Assembly: GCF_001279005.1 (NCBI RefSeq)
Contig: NZ_LGCN01000017.1
Span: 1-64,000 of the forward strand
DNA length: 64,000 nucleotides
Reading direction: 5' to 3'
Source of the DNA: Streptomyces caelestis
Lineage (GTDB): Bacteria; Actinomycetota; Actinomycetes; Streptomycetales; Streptomycetaceae
Each line of letters opens with the position of its first letter. Positions within the stretch are counted from its first letter, which is position 1. The translations under genes and the position numbers were made by a program. Shown in pieces: positions 18,305 to 26,137 of this stretch. The notes below the pieces were generated by a model. That model was not told the origin of the DNA. It did no database searches and worked only from the letters and a program-made list of their open reading frames with translations.

Positions 18305-19355
18305 CGCCAACGCCCTTCTCCAGCTGGTGCCCAAGGCCGAGGGCCGGCAGTCGATGAAGGACTTCAAGTCCGATCAGGAAGTGCGCTGGTGCCCCGGTTG
18401 CGGCGACTACGCCGTCCTCGCCGCCGTGCAGGGCTTCATGCCCCAGCTCGGCCTGGCGAAGGAGAACATCGTCTTCGTCTCCGGCATCGGCTGCTCCTCC
18501 CGCTTCCCGTACTACCTGAACACCTACGGGATGCACTCCATCCACGGCCGCGCCCCCGCCATCGCCACCGGTCTGGCCACCTCCCGCCGCGACCTGTCCG
18601 TCTGGGTCGTCACCGGCGACGGCGACGCGCTGTCGATCGGCGGCAACCACCTCATCCACGCCCTGCGCCGCAACGTCAACCTCAAGATCCTGCTGTTCAA
18701 CAACCGGATCTACGGCCTGACCAAGGGGCAGTACTCCCCCACCTCCGAGGTCGGCAAGATCACCAAGTCGACGCCGATGGGGTCGCTGGACGCGCCGTTC
18801 AACCCGGTGTCGCTGGCGATCGGCGCGGAGGCGTCCTTCGTGGCCCGCACCGTGGACTCCGACCGCAAGCACCTCACCGAGGTGCTGCGCCAGGCCGCCG
18901 ACCATCCCGGCACCGCCCTGGTGGAGATCTACCAGAACTGCAACATCTTCAACGACGGCGCCTTCGAGGTGCTCAAGGACCGGCAGCAGGCCGAGGAGGC
19001 GGTGATCCGCCTGGAGCACGGGCAGCCGATCCGCTTCGGCGCCGACGGCTCCAAGGGCGTCGTCCGGGACCCGGCCACCGGTGATCTGAGGGTCGTCGCG
19101 GTGACGGCGGAGAACGAGGCCGACGTCCTGGTCCACGACGCCCACGCCGCGTCCCCGACCACGGCCTTCGCGCTGTCCCGGCTCGCGGACCCGAACACCC
19201 TGCACAACACCCCGATCGGGGTGTTCCGCTCCGTCGGCCGGCCCGTCTACGACACCCTCATGGCCGACCAGCTCGACACCGCCGTCGAGCAGCGGGGCAA
19301 GGGCGACCTCGCCGCGCTGCTCGCCGGCGGGGACACCTGGACCGTCGTCGGCTGA
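18297..19355 (+). CDS. korB: 2-oxoglutarate:ferredoxin oxidoreductase, beta subunit
   Basis: A 352-residue thiamine-diphosphate-binding subunit. WCPGCGDYAV (Cys32, Cys35) and GIGCSSRF (Cys66) supply [4Fe-4S] ligands, with a further Cys in YQNCNIFNDGAF. The thiamine/Mg motif is GDGDALSIGGNHLIHALRRN at about residues 107-126, followed by NN at 135-136. It passes electrons from the oxidative decarboxylation to ferredoxin. The ATG lies eight bases inside the end of korA. A strong hairpin follows the gene. The reduced ferredoxin product is relevant to the complex I-like operon without an NADH module about 4 kb away. Confidence 0.95.
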   Translation: MTDANALLQLVPKAEGRQSMKDFKSDQEVRWCPGCGDYAVLAAVQGFMPQLGLAKENIVFVSGIGCSSRFPYYLNTYGMHSIHGRAPAIATGLATSRRDLSVWVVTGDGDALSIGGNHLIHALRRNVNLKILLFNNRIYGLTKGQYSPTSEVGKITKSTPMGSLDAPFNPVSLAIGAEASFVARTVDSDRKHLTEVLRQAADHPGTALVEIYQNCNIFNDGAFEVLKDRQQAEEAVIRLEHGQPIRFGADGSKGVVRDPATGDLRVVAVTAENEADVLVHDAHAASPTTAFALSRLADPNTLHNTPIGVFRSVGRPVYDTLMADQLDTAVEQRGKGDLAALLAGGDTWTVVG

Positions 19356-19372
19356 GTCCCGCCGGCGGTCGC

Positions 19373-19410
19373 GACGAGGCCCGGGCGCCCTACGGCGTCC
19401 GGGCCTCGTC
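19373..19410. terminator. Bidirectional terminator between korB and hxlR
   Basis: A 17-bp stem (19373-19389 with 19394-19410, one G-T wobble) with a 4-base loop CTAC. It lies between two convergent genes, and its right arm is the last six codons of the HxlR gene. The symmetry would let it stop transcription from both sides. Confidence 0.75.
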
Positions 19411-19770
19411 GTACGCCTGCCGGGCGGCGAGGACGTCGGCCATGCGCCGGTCGGTCCACCGGGCCAGCTCGCGCACCTGCTCGGCCGCCTCGCGGCCCAG
19501 GCCGGTCAGGGAGTAGTCGACGCGGGGCGGGATGACCGGCTTGGCGTCGCGGTGGACCAGGCCGTCGCGCTCCAGGGTCTGGAGGGTCTGGGTGAGCATC
19601 TTCTCGCTGACCCTGCCGATCGCCCGGCGCAGTTCGCTGAAGCGGTACGGGCGCTCCAGCAGCCGGATCAGCACCAGGACGCCCCAGCGGCTGGTCACGT
19701 GCTCCAGGACCAGCCGGTGCGGGCACATCGCCTCGGCTTCGCTCCGCCGACCCTCATCACTTACCGCCAT
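19390..19770 (-). CDS. HxlR family transcriptional regulator
   Basis: A 126-residue winged-helix regulator. The conserved Cys of the family is at position 16 (EAMCPHRLVLEHVTSRWGVL), followed by RFSELRRAIGRVSEKMLTQTL (recognition helix) and RVDYSLTGLGREA (wing). HxlR/YtfH/QorR proteins often sense aldehydes, quinones or oxidants through that Cys and control a divergent reductase. That arrangement is seen here: a QorB-like reductase is transcribed divergently, and palindromes lie between the genes. The start ATG (MAVSDEG) places the palindromes immediately upstream. Confidence 0.93.
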   Translation of the reverse strand: MAVSDEGRRSEAEAMCPHRLVLEHVTSRWGVLVLIRLLERPYRFSELRRAIGRVSEKMLTQTLQTLERDGLVHRDAKPVIPPRVDYSLTGLGREAAEQVRELARWTDRRMADVLAARQAYDEARTP

Positions 19771-19773
19771 GCC

Positions 19774-19800
19774 AGTACCTTACTCCAAAGTGGGTACTTT
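19774..19800. promoter_or_regulatory. Probable HxlR operator
   Basis: Two overlapping perfect inverted repeats in the 98-base divergent gap: AGTACC (19774-19779) with GGTACT (19793-19798) over a 13-base spacer, and AAAGT (19787-19791) with ACTTT (19796-19800) over a 4-base spacer. The stretch is also AT-richer than its surroundings. Position between hxlR and its likely target supports an operator role. Confidence 0.6.
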
Positions 19801-19868
19801 CTATTAGTTAGTGCAACTCCTAGGGTGGGTGGCACACCCGCGCACACCCCCTACAGGAGTTCCGCATC

Positions 19869-20723
19869 ATGAGCATCGTCGTCACCGGCGCCACCGGACA
19901 CCTCGGCCGTCACGTCGTGGAACAGCTGCTGGAGAAGGTTCCGGCCGAGCAGATCACCGCCGTCGTCCGCAGCGCCGAGAAGGCGGCCGGCCTCGCCGGG
20001 CGCGGGGTGCGGATCGCGGTCGCCGACTACAACGCCCCCGAGACCTTCGACGGCCTGTTCGCGGCCGGCGACAAGGTCCTGCTGATCTCCGGCAACGAGT
20101 TCGACAAGGGCCGGGTGGGCCAGCACCGGACCGTCATCGACGCCGCGAAGGCCGCGGGGGTCGCCCTGCTCGCGTACACCAGCGCCCCCGGCACCCTGAC
20201 CGCCGCGCTCGCCGACGACCACCGCGGCACCGAGGAGGCGCTGCTGGGCTCGGGCGTGCCGTACGTGCTGCTGCGCAACGGCTGGTACCACGAGAACTAC
20301 ACCGAGAACCTCGCCCCGGTGCTGGAGCACTCCGCGGTCGTCGCCGCCGCCGGCGAGGGCCGGATCTCCTCCGCCTCGCGGGCCGACTACGCGGCCGCCG
20401 CGGTCGCCGTGCTGACCGGCGAGGGACACGAGAACACCGTGTACGAGCTGGGCGGCGACGAGGCGTGGAGCTTCGCCGAGTACGCGGCCGAGCTGAGCCG
20501 GCAGACCGGTGAGGAGATCGTCTACAGCCCGGTCACGACCGAGGCGCTCGCCGGCATCCTGGCCGGCGCCGGGGTGCCCGGGCCGATGGCCGCCGTGCTG
20601 GCGGGCGTGGACGCCTCGATCGAGAAGGGGGAGCTGGTCGTCGACAGCGGCGACCTGTCCCGGCTGGCCGGCCGCCCGACCACCCCGCTCGCCGAGGCCG
20701 TCGCCGCCGCGCTCAAGGGCTGA
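19869..20723 (+). CDS. NAD(P)H-binding quinone reductase, QorB/NmrA-like
   Basis: A 284-residue atypical short-chain dehydrogenase. VTGATGHLGRHVVEQLL at residues 5-21 is the nucleotide-binding Rossmann motif. The rest (ISGNEFDKGRVGQHRTVIDA, YTSAPGTL, LRNGWYHENYTENL) closely follows the QorB (YtfG) NAD(P)H:quinone oxidoreductase pattern. A ribosome site (CAGGAG) lies eight bases before the ATG. With the divergent HxlR gene it forms the familiar ytfG-ytfH-like pair for quinone or electrophile stress. The exact substrate cannot be read from sequence. Confidence 0.88.
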   Translation: MSIVVTGATGHLGRHVVEQLLEKVPAEQITAVVRSAEKAAGLAGRGVRIAVADYNAPETFDGLFAAGDKVLLISGNEFDKGRVGQHRTVIDAAKAAGVALLAYTSAPGTLTAALADDHRGTEEALLGSGVPYVLLRNGWYHENYTENLAPVLEHSAVVAAAGEGRISSASRADYAAAAVAVLTGEGHENTVYELGGDEAWSFAEYAAELSRQTGEEIVYSPVTTEALAGILAGAGVPGPMAAVLAGVDASIEKGELVVDSGDLSRLAGRPTTPLAEAVAAALKG

Positions 20724-20888
20724 CCCGGAGGGCCGCCGAACCCGCCACCCCCGCCCGTCATGACCGTATGCCGGTACGGACATGACACGCGGGGGTGTCC
20801 GGCGTTACCGTCGTCCGGCGAGCACCGCGCGCGCGTGCGCGGGCGTCGCGGGAGAACAGGGCACGCGTCGGACACGAAGGAGGGTCCC

Positions 20889-21914
20889 GTGACCGGGAAG
20901 CCGGCCGCAGAGCGGCGCACAGGACTGCTGAACGGCTTCGCCGCGTACGGGATGTGGGGGCTCGTCCCGCTGTTCTGGCCCCTGCTCAAGCCCGCCGGGG
21001 CGGTGGAGATCCTGGCCCACCGGATGGTCTGGTCGCTGTTCTTCGTGGCCGCCGCCCTGCTCTTCATACGCCGCTGGGCCTGGCTCGGCGAGCTGCTGCG
21101 GCAGCCGCGCAGACTGGCGCTGATCACGGTCGCCGCGGCGGTCATCACCGTCAACTGGGGCCTCTACATCTGGTCCGTGAACTCCGGGCACGTCGTCGAG
21201 GCCTCCCTCGGCTACTTCATCAACCCGCTGGTCACGATCGCGATGGGCGTGCTGCTGCTGAAGGAACGCCTGCGGCCCGTCCAGTGGGCGGCGGTCGGGG
21301 TGGGCGCCGCGGCGGTGCTCGTCCTCACCCTCGGTTACGGCCGGCCGCCGTGGATCTCGCTCTGCCTCGCCTTCTCCTTCGCCACGTACGGGCTGGTGAA
21401 GAAGAAGGTCAACCTCGGCGGCGTCGAGTCGCTGGCCGCCGAGACCGCGGTCCAGTTCCTGCCCGCGCTCGGCTATCTGCTGTGGCTGGGCGCCCGGGGC
21501 GATTCCACGTTCGCCGCCGAGGGGCCGGGGCACACCGCGCTGCTCGTCTCGACCGGGATCGTCACGGCGCTCCCCCTGGTCTGCTTCGGCGCCGCCGCGA
21601 TCCGCGTGCCGCTGTCCACGCTGGGACTGCTGCAGTACCTGGCGCCGGTCTTCCAGTTCCTGCTCGGGGTCGTCTACTTCAAGGAGGCCATGCCGCCCGA
21701 GCGGTGGGCCGGTTTCGCACTGGTGTGGCTGGCGCTCGCCCTCCTCACCTGGGACGCGCTGCGCACCGCCCGCCGGGCCGCCCGCGCGCTCGCCGGGGGG
21801 ACCGGCGCGGCCGGGACCGGCGTGCCGGCCGGGACGGTGGGCGCGGCTCCGGCCCCGGACACCGGGAGCGTGCCCGCCGCGGCCGAGGCGGACCGGGTGG
21901 AGGCCAGGCCGTAG
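20889..21914 (+). CDS. rarD: RarD-type EamA transporter
   Basis: A 341-residue drug/metabolite superfamily protein with about ten membrane helices. GFAAYGMWGLVPLFWPLLKP at the start, VNWGLYIWSVNSGHVVEASLGYFINP and TLGLLQYLAPVFQFLLGV are RarD signatures. RarD proteins are EamA permeases of uncertain substrate. The GTG at 20889 has a good ribosome site (AAGGAGGG). The last 50 residues are an Ala/Gly-rich low-complexity tail after the final helix. It has no clear operon partner; the VOC gene follows after 39 bases. Confidence 0.9.
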   Translation: MTGKPAAERRTGLLNGFAAYGMWGLVPLFWPLLKPAGAVEILAHRMVWSLFFVAAALLFIRRWAWLGELLRQPRRLALITVAAAVITVNWGLYIWSVNSGHVVEASLGYFINPLVTIAMGVLLLKERLRPVQWAAVGVGAAAVLVLTLGYGRPPWISLCLAFSFATYGLVKKKVNLGGVESLAAETAVQFLPALGYLLWLGARGDSTFAAEGPGHTALLVSTGIVTALPLVCFGAAAIRVPLSTLGLLQYLAPVFQFLLGVVYFKEAMPPERWAGFALVWLALALLTWDALRTARRAARALAGGTGAAGTGVPAGTVGAAPAPDTGSVPAAAEADRVEARP

Positions 21915-21953
21915 CGCCGGGCGTTGTCGGAGCGGGGCCCTATAACTGGTGGC

Positions 21954-22427
21954 ATGACGCAGACACCGACACCGGCCACTCCCGTGCACTGGAAGATCGT
22001 CATCGACGCGGCCGACCCGCACGCGCAGGCCGACTTCTGGGCCGCCGCCCTCCGGTACGTGGTCGAGGACAACAGCGCGCTCATCGGGAGACTGCTGGGC
22101 GCGGGCGCCGTCCCGGCCGAGCTGACCGTCGAGTCCCACGGCCGCCGGGCGTGGCGCGACCTGGCGGCGGTACGGCACCCCGACGACCCGTACGAGGAGG
22201 AGAGCGGCACCGGCCGTGGACGGCGGCTGCTGTTCCAGCGCGTACCGGAGGAGAAGACGGTCAAGAACCGGCTCCACCTCGACCTGCATCCCGGCGCGGG
22301 GCGCCGTGAGGAGGAGCTCGCCCGGCTGGAAGGGCTCGGCGCGCACGTGCTGCGGCGGGTGGAGGAGCCCTCCGGGGGATGGCTCGTACTGACGGACCCG
22401 GAGGGCAACGAGTTCTGCCTGCATTAG
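21954..22427 (+). CDS. VOC superfamily (glyoxalase-like) protein
   Basis: A 157-residue protein with the vicinal-oxygen-chelate fold pattern: HWKIVIDAADPHAQADFWAAAL at the N-terminus, NRLHLDLHPGAGRREEELARL in the middle and WLVLTDPEGNEFCLH at the end. The His of HLDLH and the Glu of GNEFCLH are candidate metal ligands. The substrate is unknown; many of these small actinobacterial proteins are annotated only as glyoxalase-like. The ATG at 21954 is chosen because no ribosome site precedes it and TATAAC lies seven bases upstream, which could give a leaderless transcript. Confidence 0.8.
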   Translation: MTQTPTPATPVHWKIVIDAADPHAQADFWAAALRYVVEDNSALIGRLLGAGAVPAELTVESHGRRAWRDLAAVRHPDDPYEEESGTGRGRRLLFQRVPEEKTVKNRLHLDLHPGAGRREEELARLEGLGAHVLRRVEEPSGGWLVLTDPEGNEFCLH

Positions 22428-22463
22428 GGGCTTCGCCCGGTCCTCCCCGGCGGCAAGGGCTCC

Positions 22464-23645
22464 TCAGGACCGCCGGGCGCGGGCGCGTCCGGTCAGCCGG
22501 CCCATGCGGGCGCGGGCGGACTCCAGTTCCTCGATCTCGCCGGCGGCGGGCCCGTCCTCGGCGGTGAGCTCGGTCCACAGGGCGATCAGCTCGTGCCCGA
22601 GCTCCAGTCCGAGCAGCGGGTCGCGCACCGCGCGCCATGCGGTCGCCGCGCTGCGGACGTTGCCGTAGGCGGCCTCCGCGTCCCCCGCGCGGCGGCAGAT
22701 CCCGGCGAGGTCGAGGGAGATCCGGAAGGCGCGCAGCGGCTCACCGGCCAGGTAGGCGATGTACGCGGCGAGTTCGCGCAGCCGCAGCACCTCCGGGTGC
22801 TCCGGCCCCAGGGTCCCCGAGGCCTCCGCGACGGTCTCCTCGGCCAGCCCGGCCGCCTCGTCGATCCTGCCCGTCCGGACGGCGTCGTTGATCCGGGCCA
22901 CGGGTCCGGCGAGGTGGCTCTCGCCGGCGACGGGGGGTTCGTCACCGAGCACCGCCTCCGCCACGGCGTCGAACCCGCGGGGCGGGGTGGGCCCGGGATC
23001 GGGGTCGGGGTCGGGCAGGGGCTCGGGGGCCGGTGCGGCCTCGGGCGCCCGGAGCCGGCCGGGAAGCGGCCGCGCGTCCATGGCCGGGGGCGGGCCGAAC
23101 TCGCCCGTCGGGGGCGCGACCGTGCCGGGCGGCGCGGCCTTCGCCGACCCGGGGACGGCCCGCGGTTCGAACGTCGGCACGACGTCCCGGGGAGCCTCCG
23201 GCGCGGGCACGGGGCGCAGCTCGAAGGTGGGGGTGGCGTCCCGTACGGGAGCCGGTCCGGACGTCCCTTCCGGCGTCGGCTCGGACGCGGGGCGCGAAAG
23301 GCTCACCGGCCGGTCCGCGCCGGACTCCGGCGCCGTCAGGACGGGCTGGGCCGTGAAGTGGCTGGAGCCGTCCGGGTCGACCCGGAGCGGGACGACGCAG
23401 CCGAGGCGTTCGTCGTGCACGGTGGCGAGGACGGCGTGACCGGAGGCGATGGCGATGCGGTGGAGGCGGTTCAGCACCGCCTGCTGAATCTCCTCGCCGG
23501 GTCCGGCGATCACCGTCACCCCGCCGACCGACGCCCCGCCCGCGCCGCCCACGGGGACACGGACGTCGATCGGTGCCGCCGCAAGGTTCGCCGCATGCGC
23601 GGCCTGCTGCTGTTCCCGCTTCTTCTCGCGGCTGAGTCGAGACAT
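22464..23645 (-). CDS. Uncharacterised protein with Pro-rich middle and helical repeat C-terminus
   Basis: A 393-residue cytoplasmic protein. It starts MSRLSREKKREQQQAA, a basic helix, then has a compact N-terminal part (about residues 30-100, VPVGGAGGASVGGVTVIAGP), a long Pro/Ala-rich linker (about 105-245, with two near copies of a FELRPVPAPEAPRDVVPTFEPR-like phrase) and a helical C-terminus (about 250-380) with a tetratricopeptide look (INDAVRTGRIDEAAGLAEET, AFRISLDLAGICRRAGDAEAA). The ATG at 23645 follows GAGGGA. It is divergent from the small P-loop-like gene at 23804. Function unknown. Confidence 0.75.
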   Translation of the reverse strand: MSRLSREKKREQQQAAHAANLAAAPIDVRVPVGGAGGASVGGVTVIAGPGEEIQQAVLNRLHRIAIASGHAVLATVHDERLGCVVPLRVDPDGSSHFTAQPVLTAPESGADRPVSLSRPASEPTPEGTSGPAPVRDATPTFELRPVPAPEAPRDVVPTFEPRAVPGSAKAAPPGTVAPPTGEFGPPPAMDARPLPGRLRAPEAAPAPEPLPDPDPDPGPTPPRGFDAVAEAVLGDEPPVAGESHLAGPVARINDAVRTGRIDEAAGLAEETVAEASGTLGPEHPEVLRLRELAAYIAYLAGEPLRAFRISLDLAGICRRAGDAEAAYGNVRSAATAWRAVRDPLLGLELGHELIALWTELTAEDGPAAGEIEELESARARMGRLTGRARARRS

Positions 23646-23803
23646 CGTTCCCTCATTCGGGTCGTACACCTGCCGTCGAGTGTGTCCGCTCGCCCGCGTT
23701 TCTCACGTCACCGCGTTGTCACAGGCTCGTCCCAACGGCCGTCCGCGGCGGTTCCCCGTCCGCCGGGCGGCATGAAGACCGAGGTGACGAGCAGGATGGG
23801 GAC

Positions 23804-24298
23804 ATGGAACAGGGACCGGAGATCTGGATCCGAGGGCCGGTGGCGGTACCGGAGACGGCCCCGCCGGAGCCCGCCCACGCGCGGGCGACGGCCCGCCGCT
23901 TCTGCTGGGTCGGCCTGCACGGCGGCGCGGGCGTCTCCACGCTCGCCGCGGTCTACGGCGGTCATGACGGCGGACGTGCCTGGCCCGGCCCCGCCGGTCC
24001 GCCGTCGGTGCTGCTCGTCGCCCGGACCCACGCGGCCGGCCTGGACGCCGTGCTGCCGGTGGTGGACGCGGCCCGGCGCGGCGGGGCGCCGCGGGGAGTC
24101 GGCCTGGAGGCCGTGGTCCTGGTGGCGGACGCGCCGGGACGGTTGCCGCGTCCCCTCGCCCACCGGATCCGGCTCGTCGAGTCGGTGGTCGACGTGTACC
24201 GCGTGCCCTGGGTGGACGCGTGGCGCCTGGGCGACCTGTCCGGCCGGCCGCCCCGCGGGGCGGAGCCGCTGGCCCGCCTGACGGGCGCGGTGCGCTGA
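23804..24298 (+). CDS. Small protein with P-loop-like motif
   Basis: A 164-residue protein. The stretch WVGLHGGAGVSTLAAVYGGHD (about residues 35-55) resembles the deviant P-loop start of ParA/MinD-type ATPases (GGAGVST), but the Lys of a normal Walker A is missing and the protein is much shorter than those ATPases. PSVLLVARTHAAGLDAVLPV and AVVLVADAPGRLPRPL fit the following strands of such a fold. It probably belongs to a family of ParA-like actinobacterial proteins of unknown role. The gene end overlaps the amidase frame. Confidence 0.7.
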   Translation: MEQGPEIWIRGPVAVPETAPPEPAHARATARRFCWVGLHGGAGVSTLAAVYGGHDGGRAWPGPAGPPSVLLVARTHAAGLDAVLPVVDAARRGGAPRGVGLEAVVLVADAPGRLPRPLAHRIRLVESVVDVYRVPWVDAWRLGDLSGRPPRGAEPLARLTGAVR

Positions 24299-25488
24299 GT
24301 TCGGGGGCCCGGGCGCCGGCCGGCCGGGGACACGGCTTCCGTGCGTCCGTCCCGGTCGAGGGGATCGCGTCCGCCGTGCGCGGGCGGCGACTGCGGGCCG
24401 TGGACGTGGTCGCCCGGGTGCTGGCGCGGATCGAACGGGCCGATCCGGTGCTGTGCGCGTTCCTCGAGGTGTGGGGCGAGGAGGCGCTGCGGCGGGCGGA
24501 CGAGGTGGACACGCGGGTCGTCGCCGGTGACCGTCCGCCCCTGGCCGGGGTGCCGGTCGCGGTCAAGGGGCGGCACGGGCTGCGCGCGGCGGAGCCGCTG
24601 CTCGCGGCCGGCGCCGTCGCCGTGGGCGCGACGTCGGTGCCCGGTCCGGGAACGCCCTGGCAGACCTGGGGGCTCGGGGCGCACGGCCGTACCGTCAACC
24701 CGTGGCGGGCGGACCGCACGCCGGGCGGGTCCTCGGCCGGGGCGGCCGTGGCGGTGGCGGCCGGGCTGGTGCCCCTGGCGACGGGCGGCGACGGCGCGGG
24801 CTCGGTGCGGATCCCGGCGGCGTGGTGCGGGGTCGTCGGGCTGAAGGTCACGGGTGGCCGGTTCCCCTCGGCCGACCGCACGGGCCTCGCCGCGCCCGGT
24901 GTCCTCACCCGCACGGCCGCGGACGCGGCGGCCTGGTGGCGGACGGTGTCGGGGCGGCCCACGGCCGCCCGGGCCTGTCCGCCCCTCCCCGTCCCCGCCG
25001 TCTGGTCCCCCGACCTCGGCTTCGCCGGTCCCGACGCGGAGCCCGTCGCCCTGGCCCGGGCGGCGGCCGGCCGGCTGGCCGACGCCGGGCTCGTACGGCT
25101 CGTACGGCCCTCGTCGTCGCCGGAGCTCCTCGATCCCGCGCCCGCCTGGCTCACCCTGCGCACCCCCGGCGCCGACCCCGCCGGCGCCCACCGCGTCCGG
25201 GCGGAGAACGACCGGCGCCTGGACGCCCTCTTCGCCCGTGCCGACCTGCTGCTCACCCCCACGGCGCCCACCGCGCCGCACGGCCACGACGGCCCCGGCG
25301 AGGTCTACTCGACCGCGCTCACCTGGGCGTTCAACGTCAGCGGGCACCCCGCGCTGAGCCTCCCGGCCGGATTCGGCGCCGACGGCTGCCCGGCGGGGCT
25401 CCAGCTGGTCGCGCCGCACGGGCGGGAGGACCTGCTGCTCGCGGTGGCGGCGGAGGCGGAACGACGCGGGGTCGCCACCTCCGGCTGA
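24220..25488 (+). CDS. Compact amidase-signature family protein
   Basis: The amidase signature is present: catalytic Lys in VPVAVKGRHG (about 116), cis-Ser in TPGGSSAGAAVAVAAG (about 171-172) and nucleophile Ser in GGDGAGSVRIPAAW (about 195), followed by GVVGLKVTGGRFP. It would hydrolyse an amide such as an acylamide or nitrile-derived amide; the substrate is unknown. Compared with the family, the stretch between the Lys and the Ser motif is short. The first standard in-frame start is the GTG at 24220, which overlaps the previous gene by 79 bases. The family-like part begins only near VPVEGIASAVRG; an in-frame CTG at 24295 forms a 4-base CTGA overlap with the upstream stop and may be the true start. 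Confidence 0.72.
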   Translation: MAPGRPVRPAAPRGGAAGPPDGRGALSSGARAPAGRGHGFRASVPVEGIASAVRGRRLRAVDVVARVLARIERADPVLCAFLEVWGEEALRRADEVDTRVVAGDRPPLAGVPVAVKGRHGLRAAEPLLAAGAVAVGATSVPGPGTPWQTWGLGAHGRTVNPWRADRTPGGSSAGAAVAVAAGLVPLATGGDGAGSVRIPAAWCGVVGLKVTGGRFPSADRTGLAAPGVLTRTAADAAAWWRTVSGRPTAARACPPLPVPAVWSPDLGFAGPDAEPVALARAAAGRLADAGLVRLVRPSSSPELLDPAPAWLTLRTPGADPAGAHRVRAENDRRLDALFARADLLLTPTAPTAPHGHDGPGEVYSTALTWAFNVSGHPALSLPAGFGADGCPAGLQLVAPHGREDLLLAVAAEAERRGVATSG

Positions 25489-25498
25489 CCTCCGCTCC

Positions 25499-26104
25499 TC
25501 ACCAGCCGAGCTGTGCCTCGCCCAGCACCTCGCCGCCGATGTGCGCGGCGAGCTTCCGGGCGCGGGGCGGGTCGCCGAACTTGGTCACGTGGACGAAGAC
25601 GGTGTGTTCCTCGGTCCAGTGGCCGTACTGGGCCTCGTCGCCGTGGAACACGACGTGGACCCCGTCGTACTTCGGGTGCCCGTCCGAGTCCGCCTCCGGG
25701 TCGTCCGGCCGGCAGCCGTGCCACTCGACGGAGGCCATGCCCTCGCCCAGCGCGGCCAGGATCCCGTCCTCGACGCGCTCCCGCCCGACCTCCTCCGAGA
25801 AGGTCAGCGGCAGGTGTCCGGCCGGCGCCGCATCGTCCAGTGCCGTCACGTCGAGGTCGAACCAGAGGTGGTCGCCCGTCGTCGGACCGGTCCGGGTGCC
25901 GGCGTAGTCGAAGGGCGGTCCGGGAGCGATCGCGGCGATCCGCCGCACGTCGCGGACCGTGGGCAGTTCGGCGAACAGCCACACCTTGTCCTCGACCTGC
26001 TCCAGCAGCGCGCACAGCCGCCCGGCCCGCCGGTACGCCTCGGCCGCGTCGGTGGTCCGGAAAACGGGGTACGCCCGTGAGGTGCCCATGGGCGGAACCG
26101 TCAC
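25499..26104 (-). CDS. Uncharacterised protein
   Basis: A 201-residue soluble protein of unknown family. It is acidic, has no signal peptide or membrane helix, and contains conserved-looking aromatic phrases (DHLWFDLDVTAL, GHWTEEHTVFVHVTKFGDPPRARKL). The GTG at 26104 and an ATG five codons later (26089, MGTSRAYPVF) are both possible starts; neither has a convincing ribosome site. It is convergent with the amidase (10 bases between stops) and upstream of nothing obvious. No function is proposed. Confidence 0.7.
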   Translation of the reverse strand: MTVPPMGTSRAYPVFRTTDAAEAYRRAGRLCALLEQVEDKVWLFAELPTVRDVRRIAAIAPGPPFDYAGTRTGPTTGDHLWFDLDVTALDDAAPAGHLPLTFSEEVGRERVEDGILAALGEGMASVEWHGCRPDDPEADSDGHPKYDGVHVVFHGDEAQYGHWTEEHTVFVHVTKFGDPPRARKLAAHIGGEVLGEAQLGW

Positions 26105-26137
26105 ACGCGCCGGTCCGCCCGTGCCACCCCGTTTCTC

